Below, one piece after another: positions 48,538-60,472 of a stretch of DNA of 64,000 nt; the stretch's first letter is position 1; every line of letters begins with the position of its first letter. Both the position numbers and the translations under genes were made by a program. The notes under the pieces are model-generated. The model did no database searches, was not told the DNA's origin, and was given only the letters and a program-made list of their open reading frames with translations. Source of the DNA: Himantopus leucocephalus (taxonomy: Eukaryota > Chordata > Aves > Charadriiformes > Recurvirostridae); contig RSEF01000001.1 in assembly GCA_003993805.1 (NCBI GenBank), positions 58,980,806 through 59,044,805 on the forward strand, in the 5' to 3' direction.

Positions 48538-51500
48538 GTTGACCCAGCCCATGATAACTCCCAGGCAGGTAAAAGGGACCGGACACACAACAATAACCTC
48601 CAGGGACAAAGGAAGAATCAACAGAAAACATTCTGAATGTGCCTATGAATTCAGGCCCTGTATTTTCACACCCAAAACAAGGTTGCAGGAGGCCAAAAAG
48701 AAAGATGGAGCTCAAGAGAGGTCTGTCCAATGAGCAAGGATGTAAGAGAAGGTGCATTAGACACAAAAAGCCACTGAGGTGTGCAGAAGCAGGGTAACCC
48801 CTCACACCACAGACTTTAAGGCACAGGATTTGAGGTGCTATGATGAAACCCTAAAGGCAATTATATCTTGGCTTGCCAGGAGGTCCCAGCAGAGACAGGC
48901 AAAGAAACCTACAACCCACAACTCCCAGGCTGTCCCAGTCTTCAAAAAACACTCCCAACTGGGCAGGGCGAGGTTGACTTTTTTCCCTGCAGATGTCCCT
49001 TTGTTGTCAGCAGCTCCATGCTCTATACCACTTGCAGCAGCTGGCCAGTCGTTCACAGTGCATATAGAAGAGCTCAGCCCAGGATATTTTGCACACAAAG
49101 CTTCCCTTAGGAGGCAAAGATCATACTCTCGTTTGGAGATGAGAGCAATAGAGGTGGCAGGAGATAGACTTCTGATGTGAGGAGGGAGCTAGACACCCAG
49201 GTGTGATTAATGCCCTATAATTTTTGATGTCTAAGCACAGATAAAAGCATAACATAGGAAATGGAGCTAGACCTGCTTGCAGTCAAAGAAGACACAGGTA
49301 CTTTTACATTATGATTCTTCGATCTATTTGACATAGGTAGGTAAGGATGAGATAAATAATGCTCTTCCTCTCCCATGGCTATTAGGGGAGCCTGGCATTG
49401 TGGTAGGCATCTATCCTTAGAGAGAGAAACCCAACACCAACACCTAGAGAGCGTTGAAAGGTTCCAGTTACCTATGCCAAGGCACAACTAAACTGGTGAT
49501 AATAAACAGCCTCTTCCAGAGAGGACACCAGTGGCACAGGCCGATATATCTGTGAAGATACTGTAAATAGGTCTGCATGCTGTGCTTGCTGCAGGTGCAG
49601 GACCACTCCCATCCCAGTGGGAGCCCATGGGGCTGCCTTGGCCTTCGCTCAAGAGCCCTAGCATTCCCGTCCCAAGGCCCAGCATGGCCCCAGCAAGTGG
49701 ACAGATGTGGGAAGCAGGGGCTCATCACCCCCAACCCTGCAGATCCAGCCCCGGAGACTGGGGGCCACTACAACCTTCAGTGGAAGAAGAAAGAGACAGG
49801 CAGTTGTGTTCTCCATGAGACAAATGAGCTCATCTGTCCCACTGCTTAAGGTAGCCTCTGTGCCAAGCAGGAGCTACTGCTCCGCTCTGCTCAGCCCATT
49901 TCTCATTTCTCTGTTCCTCTGGGTCTACCAGCCTTGATCCAGGAAGGCCACAGCAGAGTTGCTGGGGAATATAGCCCAACAGCACAGCCTGAAGAAAGGG
50001 CCATTAAAGTGATCATCTGCCTTTTCTCTGTTTGATTGGAAGCTAGGTGCAGGCAGGGAGAGCTGGGCCACAAGCAATGCCCAAGTAAAAAGTACTTCAT
50101 TGAGAAACTGAGAAGATGCTTTTAAAAAACCCTATCTGCTGTTCTGGGGCGCCCTTCTGTTTAACAGGCACCACACACAGGTGAACAGTGGCAGCTCAGG
50201 ACCCCCCTCCCTCCTCGACTTATGAGTAATTCTTGCTGGTTTCCAGTCCGGAATATTTGTGTCTTAATGTTGGAGAATGCCATCCTGTTTTACAGAGAGG
50301 TACAGAGCAGCTTCCTCCTCCCAGTTCCTCAGCATCGCTGTCAGGGAAGGAGCCGGCCTGCTCCACCTCTGGCATCTCCTCAGAGATCACCAACAAGAAC
50401 ACAATCAGTTCCAGTTGCAGAAGGCTGTTAGTATGTCCACGAGCGTGTGTGCTGACCACATAAAAATGAGCTTACAGAGCTGGAAAACAATAATTTTCCT
50501 CTTGCATAAATTTCTTCTCCATCTTCTGTGCAGACACAGTAGCCTGGTCAGTGGCCACAAGCAATTAAGAGAATCTGGTCAGGACCTGGAGAGGTCCATG
50601 GAGGTCCATTGGGGTTGAAGGGATATTTCACTGCTAGGCAAGGGCGGGGCAGGGGGAGATACTGCCTTTCAGAAGGAGAGCTATTAGCCAGGTTTCTTTG
50701 CATGAAGGCATCCATGGGGATTCTGCACAAATGGCACACACTGGCCAAGCTCTGGCCACATGCCAGCCTGATTTATTGCATCTCAGCTCCCCTTCCAGCT
50801 CACATATTCTCACTTGTGCAGGGACATGCACGTGATAGGGGTAGATTGTAGATGCTCTGTTTCTGCCCCTAGAGCATTGAGAAAAAAGTCGTGGTCCCAT
50901 GTTGTTTGCACTGTAATCACAACAGCCATCTGCTGAACGAAGGCAGGTTGAGGCTGTTCATTCAGGATGTGCTTAGGGAAGTTTTCCTTCTTGTTTTGCA
51001 ACCACCAGATCTAGATGCTTACTTTCTAAAAGCCCCCTGAGATTTCATGAAATCGCCAGAGTCCAAGCCTGGTACCTTAATAAAATCCTACGCAAAGCTA
51101 GAAAACTTGCTTCAACAACTTTCAGTGGTCTCTGTGGTTACTGCTAGCTGTAAGGTCCTAGTTGCAGTCTCTAGCTTCTACCCCAAATAAATTGTAAAAG
51201 CAAGCATCCTGAAAAATAAACACAGACTAAATGAGGCTGTTTACCATCTATGCTGTTCACACTACTTCTTTTCTGTGTCCCATCATCTTTCAGCTGTTGG
51301 CTTCTTTAAGCACAAGCTGTCTTTGGAGGCACCTCACCTACAGCACCTGGATTAGGAGCACAAACTCAACACAAGCAATTCAAACTGGCCCCGCAAACCA
51401 GGTCCATCCCCCAAAGGCACTGGAGAAGACGGCAGTAGAGACATAAATCATGACTGATGTTAAACCCCAGATGAATCACTTCACAACATCCCAGGGACTG

Positions 51501-52877
51501 GTATTCAGAGCAGAGGAATTAAGGAGTTTAGTTTGGAAGTAAGAGGCAGAAGACGTAATGCCAGACAGTCTGAAAGATGTTAAGTGCATTCATCTTGTCC
51601 ACAGATGAATGAAATGTTATCAGTAGAGCCAGAGAGGATAATTTGACCTTTCTGTCTGTCTCGCTTGCTCGCTTGCTCTCTCCCTGCAGCTCAAGGAGAG
51701 AAAAAGAAATCCTTCACAAGTTCTATCAATAAACTTCAGTTCCCTTTTTGTTCCCCAGGGCCTGACAGCATAGGACTTACCAAAATGCACCTTGTGCACA
51801 GGAGAGGCTCAGGATGCAGCAGAGGGAGAGGTGGAGGAGCAGAGCTGGCAGAGGGTTGAGCCTACTGGAGCTCACAATAAGAAGGGGATTTTGCTGGAAC
51901 AGGTTGTGGGATACCCAAGAGAGAGCAACGGGACTGCTGTGCTCACTGAAGAACCTGTGCATGGAAAGCTTGGACAGGGGAGTGTACAATTGGCCTGGGA
52001 GTTAGGGGTCCTCATATTCAACCAGCTCCTCTCATGCCGAGAGGCTTCCAGCATTGGAGACATACCAGCAACATGCTGCAGAAAGGCACTGAGGGCTGCA
52101 TCCATCCAGAAGAGCAGGAAAACCAGAGCACCATTAGGACTGGCTATTTCCTGAACATTGGAAGTCCTGTTTGAAGAGGTTCCCCCATCCATCCCTAGAG
52201 GACCAGACACACTATGAAACATAAGAAAAGGGGGCGCACACAATAAAATGAGGAGCCTGTTGTAGGAACAAAGAGCAAGGGGAGCCAAGGACTGTGATGA
52301 TGACCAGGCACAGAGTACATTGCACATTGCAAAGTCCTCCAAGGTCCCCCTCTTGCAGCAAATGTGACAGAGACACAGCTTCTTTCCTCCACCCCAGCTT
52401 CACCTCACATCTCTCCACATCCTGGGATCTCCTGTGCCTGACACAGCTGTTTGTGTGGTCTGGGACCTGTCATGGGGGCTCACAAGGCAGAAGCAAGGCT
52501 CCAAGGCTGTGCAGTGGCAAAGGAGCCTTGGCCTGGCTCAGCATCCCTATCTATGTCTGCCATGATCTTCTTTCAAGTTTCAGCTATTGCCTTCGCAAGT
52601 CCAGGATGTGGTGGTGATTCCAGGTGCTGGAGGAGAAGCTGATCCTCAGCTGTCTGGTGAAGTGCTCTGCACAAGCTTAACAAAAGCCCCGGCAATGAAC
52701 CTGCAACAAAGCACGGTCTGGGGAAGGTGGAGGAGGAGGCAAAATCTCCCTTAGCTGTAGACTATTGGTCTGGCCTAAGACACAAGGCAGGAACTCCATC
52801 TGTATGGGTCATCGTCAGACCAGAACATGCTCTGGTAAAAGTTTTAGTCTGAAAGTTATGGCTTCATTTTACCTTTC
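48538..52877. other. Noncoding stretch, possible further retroelement debris at its start
   Basis: Sequence just downstream of the Gag relic (48538-48740) has a few basic and cysteine-like codons (TGC AGG AGG near 48683) that might be a ruined zinc-knuckle region, but I could not trace protease or polymerase motifs. The rest to 52877 holds no recognised gene. A short tandem GAGGTCCAT occurs near 50590-50610, and frames of 120-156 codons around 51792-52342 lie opposite one another and look random. Confidence 0.45.
51649..51682 (+). repeat. (TCTG)/(GCTT) simple repeat
   Basis: Short arrays TCTGTCTGTC and CGCTTGCTCGCTTGCTC form an imperfect tetranucleotide/octanucleotide repeat, followed by CTCTCTCCCTGCAG. 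Confidence 0.8.
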
Positions 52878-53002
52878 TTTTTTTTTTTTTTNNNNNNNNN
52901 NNNNNNNNNNNNNNNNNNNNNNNNNNNNNNNNNNNNNNNNNNNNNNNNNNNNNNNNNNNNNNNNNNNNNNNNNNNNNNNNNNNNNNNNNNNTTCGGGGGG
53001 GG
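52878..53002. other. Poly-T, 100-N assembly gap, G8
   Basis: T14 (52878-52891) runs straight into 100 Ns (52892-52991), and TTC plus G8 (52995-53002) follows. The gap is bounded by homopolymers on both sides. A lost retroposon or low-complexity tract is likely. Confidence 0.97.
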
Positions 53003-56000
53003 CTGCAAAATGCAAAGAAAGAGGAGAAAATTGCAAAGCTTCTGTGAAGTCCGAGAGTGGGAAAACGTGTTCAGCAGGAACACTACAAGAACTGCATGAG
53101 TATGTCCCAAGAGCACTAGGGGAGAAGAAAGCAAAACCTGACACATCATCTCTTCCATCAAGATCCAACGCACTGTCCCTCCAGTACCGGCACTGAACGC
53201 AAAATACACTTTTCCTCCAAAAAGCAGCCTAATTGATGCACAGAAGTGTGAGCACATTACCAGGAGGGGGAAGTGCTGTGGGTCTGTGTGTGTACAGGCA
53301 GGAAGGTAGTCCTGTGGGAATGGAGGCAGGAGGCAGTGGGCAGGGATTGATGCCCCCCAACAGGGCACTCGAAGGGAGCAGGGCCCAGCAGGGTTGGTAC
53401 AGGGGCTGCAGAGAGAGGCACCCACAAGACATCGCACAACAGCCCAGACAGCACTCAAGTTTCCCAGTGCTCAGACAAGTGCACAGCCAAAGCACTTGAT
53501 GCGAGTTGTTATTTAAACAAGCCAGTGGTTAATAAATGGAGCCTTTTAGTCCTAATTGGTGGAGAACCACAAGCCTGCAAATCTCCCAGAGCTCTTCAAT
53601 TATAGATACTGCCCCAGAACTGCTGGGAACAGCTGAGCTGTTTCGTGAATCACCACAGAGCTGCTCCTGCCTGTCACTGCACGCAGCTCTGACACTGCTC
53701 TGGCATGTCAGAGCTGCCATCATGAGAACTTTCCTTTATATGCACCCCAGAGGCAGGTTCACCTATAGCCAGACAAAGGCTCTGGACTCTGTAGGAAAAG
53801 GGCTTTTGGTACAGCTGTTTGCACCTATTCTGCATCCTGTCCACTGCCAGCTTCATCCACATCTCCTACCCATCAGCTCACTGGCTCTGATGAGGCCTGT
53901 CTGACTCACACAGGTTTTGTAGCCAAACAACCAGCCAGTGTTTCCAGTGACAGCCCTTTTCTTGTTTCCTACATCTCCCATGACTTTGCAGGTCCTCTCC
54001 CATGTGTGGAGTGCTGGACAAGCCCAGAGGTGCTTTGTTTCCACACCCAAGCAGAGCCAGCTCAGCACAGTCAGAGCCCAGGTACTGCCTTATTCCTAAA
54101 TTATTGCCATTTCCATGCCTTCAGTCAGGCTAAGGAATCTTTTCCCCTCTGGTCTTTCTCTCTTCTGCAAGATACCATGTGTTAGTTATCTTCCCTTGTG
54201 TAACCATGAATACAGAGCATGCAGACAGGGACCACTGACAGAGGTGTAAGTGAACCCTTCCTTACTCTGCGTCACATCAGATGAGGAGCCAGCACACAGC
54301 TAGTTACGGGGATTCATCAAAGAGGCACCAACATCCATTGAAGGCTCTGTTCCACCATTTGGAGCCCTTCCAGCTCCACCAAATGAAACATTCAAAATAT
54401 TTCATTTTGATAATGCCTAAGGAATAGCTACCCTTTAGATACCAAAAAAAAATTTTCCTGGCCTGGCTACAGCTCCTGGGCTCCAAGGCAGGAGGCTGGG
54501 AGCCAAGGTGAGGGCCAATGCAGCAGCTGCTAACTGTTGTCCTGTCCTACCAAACAAATATTTAACAAGCCCAAGTCCCATCCATGGATTTATCCAATTG
54601 AGTACACTCCTGCCAAACAACAGAAGTCTCATGAATCAGCATTTTCTAACAGAAACACACTGTCAAAAAAAATTCTTCACCAAGGCCCAAAGCCCTGCAC
54701 GCCCTGGGAGACCCTACAATATAAGCTAAGTCTCAGGGGTGGAAATAACCTCATGGTTTTAAATCCATGACTTGGACCCTCCTCTTTCTCCATAAGGAAT
54801 TAAGTTTCCTGTCTTCTGGTACAGCTATGTGCCTTCATTTTCAGAGCTCTCAGTTGTAACTCATGAAGATAAATGAAGGAGTAAGGGGAAGAGGGAGCTC
54901 TGAGGTGGTGCAACAGGGTCTGGGCTGCTTCTCTACAGCCAACCTATTTGTTCTGTTGCCAGTGTCTTGCAAGGACTTTAACTCTCTGCTCCCGAAGGCA
55001 CCTAGATGCTAATAAGCAGAGTGGAGAAGGGAGTGCTATTTATTCATGCTTAGTTATGCATTTTTAGACTCAAAAGTAATCCACATTCTGGGTGGGAGCC
55101 AAAATCCCTTTTCCAGAGCAGTCTCTATGTTTATGAGCTGCCTGCCTGACCCAACTGGCAAGACCCCTCAAGGTAAAGGCATGCTGGCAGGAGGCATCAA
55201 GCAAGCCACTGCATGTGGAGGGCTGAGCTCTGCAGGTCACAGCTGCTGCGTGTATGGAGGGCAGAGGGATCCTAAAAGCTGCTGGTCACCTCCATTCCTG
55301 CTTCTCAGAGCAGTGGAGATGAGCTTACCTCTGAGACATGTTCAAATTGGCATGTGGGCATACACAAGAGCTAGGGCCAGTTACCCCTTCTCTGCTAGTC
55401 TCAGACCATTTCTCCACAGCCACAACCGGTTTACCTCCTCCAGTCTCTGTTCATAACTCTTCAGTAAAGTCTTTCTCTCTCCTGCAGTCCCTTTCTTCCT
55501 AAGCTTGGGCGCTCTTCCCTGACTTTCAAGCTTTCCTTTCTGTGAGATCTGCTCAGGATAGCTCTTCTGGCAAGGGCAACGGTGCTGTTAGTGGCTTCAA
55601 CAGACTTAATCAATCACTAACAGTATTCAGGGCAGATTGCAAAAAGACTCTTGCACGCATTCATGCCAGGGCCTTCCTGTTGTTTCCCGTGTGCAAGGCA
55701 TACGCCACAACGTGCTCTTACTGGCACAGTGGGAGAACACGCTAAACGGAATCCACACGCACCCTCCCATGCTCTGAGGTTTACCTCTTGGCTTCTGCTG
55801 CCATGTGTTGTCCCAGTTCCCTACATGTCTGTGGGCAATGGGAATACCAGGCTGGAGAACACAGTGGTGCATCCCCTCCTATCAATAGGTTGCCTCCAGC
55901 GTAGCGTCCCTCAAGTTGAGCTTCTCCACAGCTGCTCCTTCCTAATCAGGAATCAGTCTTTGTAGCTAAGCGGTGTTGGGGAATGAAAAAAGAAAAACCA

Positions 56001-59000
56001 AAACACGAAACCCCTTAGGAACAAATATTTTGGTTTTAATGAAGAACCTTTTCAGGCTGCTTTGAAGCTGTTGTGCCAGAAGGCTGTGTGCTGTAGCTCT
56101 TTGCCCTTGGGCTATCACCTTACCCAACCTCCAGAGAAAACAGGAAACATTGGATTGGGGCTCAGGGAGGAGACCGTATGGAAAATGTTGGGTGCTGCAG
56201 AAGGCAGGAGGCTAGGGCCTAAGATATGGGCCTGCCTTACATGGTTCCTCCGCAGCTTAGCCCCTGGAGGATTTGCCCCATACCTACTGCTGTGGGGTCA
56301 GTCGATAGCAGCATCACAGATAGAGTATAAATAGTGAAGCAAAGGCCAGCTCTCCAGATGTGCGAGTGGAAGAGGGCTGCAAAAGCCACTGGGTCTTGCC
56401 TGTAAAAGCATGGTTGCCAGAGGCTAAGAGGGTGTCCTCAAAAGCCTTTCCTTCAGAGAAGGCTGCCAGTGGAGACAGATAGCACAGGTACTGCTGCAGC
56501 AGAGGGTCAGTGACACCACAGCAGGTTGGCTAGGGAAGCCCCAGCTTTGTGGTGTCCACAGATGAGGGCTCCAGAAGCCCACTCATCTGTCTACTGTATC
56601 CACTTTGCTGTTCAGTCCCTCCACAGGTGGGTCATCCTGGCTGGGATTTTCACTGCCCACCCTGCCAGTGTTCTCCTTCCTGCCAAGTGACCATAAATTT
56701 CTTTTCCTTTTTAACCCTTGAGCTCCCTTTTTTTGGTTTTTTTTTTCCCCTTTTTTGCTGTCTTCACCACAACAGGAGCTCCTCCCTGCAGCAGCACTGA
56801 CCTGTTCAGCAGAACCAGGCCTCCATGCAGGGATGGGGCAACCATGGTATGAGGAGCACCTCAGGCCTAAGCAGGCTTCATGTTCCTGCAAGGAGTCCAA
56901 CCTGAATAAGAGTCTCTGCAGCCCTGCACCACCTCCACCAGCACCTGAACCAGTGCTCCCACCTGCAGGGGTGATACAAGGAGGCAGGTCACCTAGGAAC
57001 TCGGTCCTTCAGAGGATGCATTTGTTTTCATACCCTTCACCTTGCTTAGGGATCACCTGCCCTGGTGCTCTGAGCCTCTGGCACTGCTCATGCTGCTGCT
57101 GATAACAGAATGCTGTAACACGGCACAGCAGCCATGTCCTAAACTTGTCCACACCACTGCAGCCTGCAAGGCTGCAGACAGCAGAGCTGCCCTTACTTGA
57201 TGTTTTGCGGCTTTGAAATCTACCAGCAGAGATCTGTGTCGTGTCGCAGCTACAGCGGCTTTTTGTGCAAGCAGATAAACAGATCCTGCCTTCTCCATCT
57301 CTGAGTCCTGCAGCCAGCTGCAGAGGCTACAGCCCACAAGCTGCCCTGAAGAGCTTTGGAGAGGGGATAGACACTGATGACAAGGGGGATGTAGGTCCAC
57401 ATGGATGCTGAAGGGCTCAGAAGCTGGGAAGGTCACGTAATTGGTGAGGCCAGGAAAGAGTTGGGCTTTTAGATGGGTCAAACTCTTTGCGGGTGGTGAT
57501 TTGGCAGCAATGATAGCTGTGTGTCAGCTGGGTGCAGAGGCAGGTCAGAGCCTGTGGGGTTACAGTGGCATGCAGCTGTGAGATGAAAAGAGAAGGAATT
57601 TCTGTGTGCACCTGGGGAACTCCAGATGCTTGTGAGATATGGGAGAGAAGAAAGAAGGTGTAGAGATTGTATGTGAAGGGATAGGTCCAGTTCTCAACAC
57701 AGACAGTCACTCTGCTCCAAAAGTCACACATCAGAGCTTTCCTCTGATCTGGGAAGAGATTGGTGAGTGATTCCCCATGCCCAGACAGCATTTGGGAGAG
57801 GGAAAGGCAGGCCACTCTCTTCTGCCTCTGTCACAGACATTCATTTCCTTGAGGAAAGGTAGACACAGAGATCTGTAATGCTCCGGTGCCTTCAAAATTT
57901 TCCGTTCTGTTTCTGGCAACTGGAGCGTGCTTGAGGTACTCAGCAGGCATGTCAGTGACATGAGACCCTGGGCTGTGAGTAACACATGACAGGAAGAAAT
58001 CAGCATTCTGCAAGGGACGTGTAAGGCTGCAGAGAGAGGAAACCGATCCCTGGTCCTGCAAATGGGTTTTACACCTTTGTATTCCCAATTCACATCGCCG
58101 TTTCAAAATGTGCAGTGACACAGAGGAGCGCTCGTCGTTGTAGCGCCACATGGAGGACAGGTCACCTGAATCTCTCTTCCTGGAAGAGAGAACAGATGGG
58201 GGAGGTTGTGTAAACTGCTGGCAAGTTAGGGATCACCAGTCTCTGTGTGCTGCTGTGCAGAATACATCATGTATTACAGCCTACTGCAACTCTCCAGCTC
58301 GTCAAAGCAGTTCTGGAGGGCTCGCATTTGATCCTTACACTGTTGGTCATGATAGCAAAGTCGTCCCATGTCCATTTCTCCTTGCATCATGGAGATGACA
58401 TGTGTGTACTGCATGGACAGAGGTGAGATCTGGCACGCTGAGAGGCAACGGAGGCCTACAATATAGATCCTGCCTAAAAATCCACAGGCACTGTAAGCTA
58501 GTGTGCAAACTCATGCATGTCGGCAGGATTGCCATGCACCAGCGGCTGCAAAAGCAAGGCAGAAGTTATTTGAGAATTTTCGGGTTTGGATGAGAATGCT
58601 GTTTGGGCAAGATGCCCTGTTTCTACCAGAAAGTAGCTGGCAGACTACAGCATTGATCATCCTGTTAGAGAGTGTAGTAGGGAAATAAAACAACATTATA
58701 CAAACCTGAAGTGGACTATTTGTGACACAAATAATGCTCAAAAATAGCAGCTATTTCAAGAAGGGGACTTGACCACTTGACCTTGGAATGACCATAAGTA
58801 CTTGTAATGGCAGCGAGAGCTGCGCTTTCGATGGGCAGGATCAGATGACTGCCAGGCCTGAGCTGGCTTGTTTTTTAATGTTACCTCTCTCAGCCGAGAT
58901 GTGTTTGTAGCAGTGGCTACAACAGCACTTGTGAGAAATAAATGTTTATAATGCTCTAGCTGACAACCGCTTGTGATTGCTTACTGCCCAGCCTGAAGCA

Positions 59001-59889
59001 CAAGCAAACACTGCAGGAACAAATATACATCTAATTAAAAAAGCCGTGGTGTATAGGGCAGCGAAACAGCAGTGACTAGACTGACTTGCACTAAAGCAGA
59101 GACAATCTCAGCACAGCAAAACGGCGTCCAGGCACAACTCTGCACCGTGCATGCTAGAAAACCATTGGAGAGAAATGTTGTTCTCAGCAGAAGGAAATGC
59201 AAAATGAATTAACAAAATGTCTCTGAAAGACAAAGCCCTGCTGACGATTTAAATAACTGTTTTGAAACCAGCCTTTACCACAAACTGGTTTGTGATTGAC
59301 AGAAAGAAATGAACAAAAAGAGAAAGGAAACATGACAGAGATTGAGCCAAGCACAGCTACATCACAGCAAGCACCTCTTTTGATAAAAATAATTTTCTGA
59401 AATAGCCTCCAAGAGGGTCCATGTGGCAAAACTAAGCCTGACATCTTTACATTACCAAGACCAATTACAGAAGTAAAGTTTGTAGTAGGAAACCTCACCT
59501 GGGTGTAGTTTACAGAATGACACTCCAGCGAAGACATTACTGCTTGACCAGGGATGATACACAGAGAAACAGAGCTCCCTTTAGCACCCACCAAAAGGAT
59601 TATTGCTTTGTTTTCTCAAAACTCCATTTTCCCCTTTTTTTTCAATCAACAGAACTTTATGCATTTTCCTCTGCTGCATGCCAAGGAAAGACTATTTAAT
59701 AGAGCATAAACAAACAACTGAATGAGATTAGTTAAATAGAACCTCTGTGAAAAAGACAGTTGATAAAAATCCAGGAAAGTTTTTACTAATGAGAAAAAAA
59801 ATCTGCTAAAAATGCAGGACTTAAAATAATGGGTACAGTAATACTTAAACAAAGTCTTTCTGCTTTATTGCAGCTGAGTTGCTGCAACT
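53003..59889. other. Noncoding stretch, no gene recognised
   Basis: No supported gene on either strand. The patch 53490-53620 (TTGTTATTTAAACAAGCC, GTTAATAAATGG, CCTAATTGG) has regulatory-looking motifs. A T-rich tract lies at 56725-56758. Overlapping - strand frames at 57053-58151 (106-142 codons) share no domain and probably reflect low stop density. Confidence 0.5.
58790..59060. other. Candidate conserved noncoding element
   Basis: A unique block with CATAAGTACTTGTAATGG (NKX-like AAGTACTT), GCTGCGCTTTCGATGGG, GAAATAAATGTTTATAATGC (forkhead-like TGTTTA), GACAACCGCTTGTGATTGC and ACATCTAATTAAAAAAGCCG. CpGs are retained within AT-rich sequence. No repeat or frame explains it. Inferred by texture. 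Confidence 0.28.
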
Positions 59890-60260
59890 GAGTTCCTCAC
59901 ATGAAGAAAGGCTGAGAGCTCTGGGACTGCTCAGCCTGGAGGAGAGAAGGCTCAGGGGGATCTCATCAATGTGTACAAATGCCTGAAGGGAGGGGACAGA
60001 GAAGACGGAGTCAGGCTCTTCTTAGTGGTGCCCAGAGAGAGGACCAGAGGCAACGGGCACAAACTGAAACACAGGGGTTTTCCTCTGAACATCAGGAAAC
60101 ACTTTTTTACTGCGAGGGTGACTGAGCACTGGCACAGGTTGCCCAGAGAGGTTGCAGAGTCTCCATCCTTGGAGATACTCAAAAGCCATCTGCATATGGT
60201 CCTGGGCAACCAGCTCTAGATGGCCCTGCTTGAGCAGTGAGTTTGGACAAGATGACTTCA
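59890..60260 (+). mobile_element. CR1 LINE, 5'-truncated 3' end (+), part 1
   Basis: This carries the C-terminal coding end and 3' end of a CR1 non-LTR retrotransposon. The translated frame 59971-60219 includes the RTRGNGHKLKHR, VTEHWHRLPREV and SPSLEILKSHLHMVLGN blocks, the typical end of the CR1 pol ORF (ORF2), and stops at 60217-60219. Upstream, HEERLRALGLLSLEERRLRG is read in another frame; a missing G in the G-run at 59955-59959 explains the shift. The copy is heavily 5'-truncated, as usual for CR1, and is non-functional. Its 3' end is interrupted at 60260 by another CR1 and resumes at 60421. Confidence 0.9.
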
Positions 60261-60413
60261 TAGAATCATAGAATCATAGAATCGTTAAGGTTGGAAGGGA
60301 CCTTTCAGATCATCTAGTCCAACCATTAACCTAACCTGACAAAACCACATCTAAACCATATCCCCAAGTACCTTGTCTACCCTTTTTTTAAACACCTCCA
60401 GGGATGGCGCTGG
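60261..60413 (-). mobile_element. CR1 LINE 3' end (-), nested in the previous CR1
   Basis: Starts (in + orientation) with TAGAATCATAGAATCATAG, the reverse complement of the CR1 8-bp tail repeat. It continues GGTTGGAAGGGACCTTTCAG and ATCATCTAGTCCAACC, then a CR1-like 3' UTR reading ATATCCCCAAGTACC…CACCTCCAGGGATGG. About 150 bp long and 5'-truncated. ACTTCATAG at 60255-60263 and ACTTCCATAG at 60414-60423 flank it as a near-perfect duplication. Confidence 0.88.
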
Positions 60414-60420
60414 ACTTCCA

Positions 60421-60472
60421 TAGGTCCCTTCCTACTTCAGCCTATTTCAGCCATTCTGTGACTCCGTGAACT
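60421..60472 (+). mobile_element. CR1 LINE (+), part 2: terminal segment
   Basis: TAGGTCCCTTCCTACTTCAG…CCATTCTGTGACTCCGTGA is the expected last ~50 bases of CR1 (AGGTCCCTTCCAACCTCAGCCATTCTGTGATTC). It completes the copy that ends at 60260. Confidence 0.85.

Noticed and set aside
49200..49490. Repeated TAGGCATCT/CACCTAGAG-like motifs suggesting an ancient amniote repeat
   Set aside because: Too diverged to align to any repeat family I know.
57053..58151. Chain of - strand frames of 106-142 codons
   Set aside because: Different frames, no shared domain, no splice-site pattern joining them.
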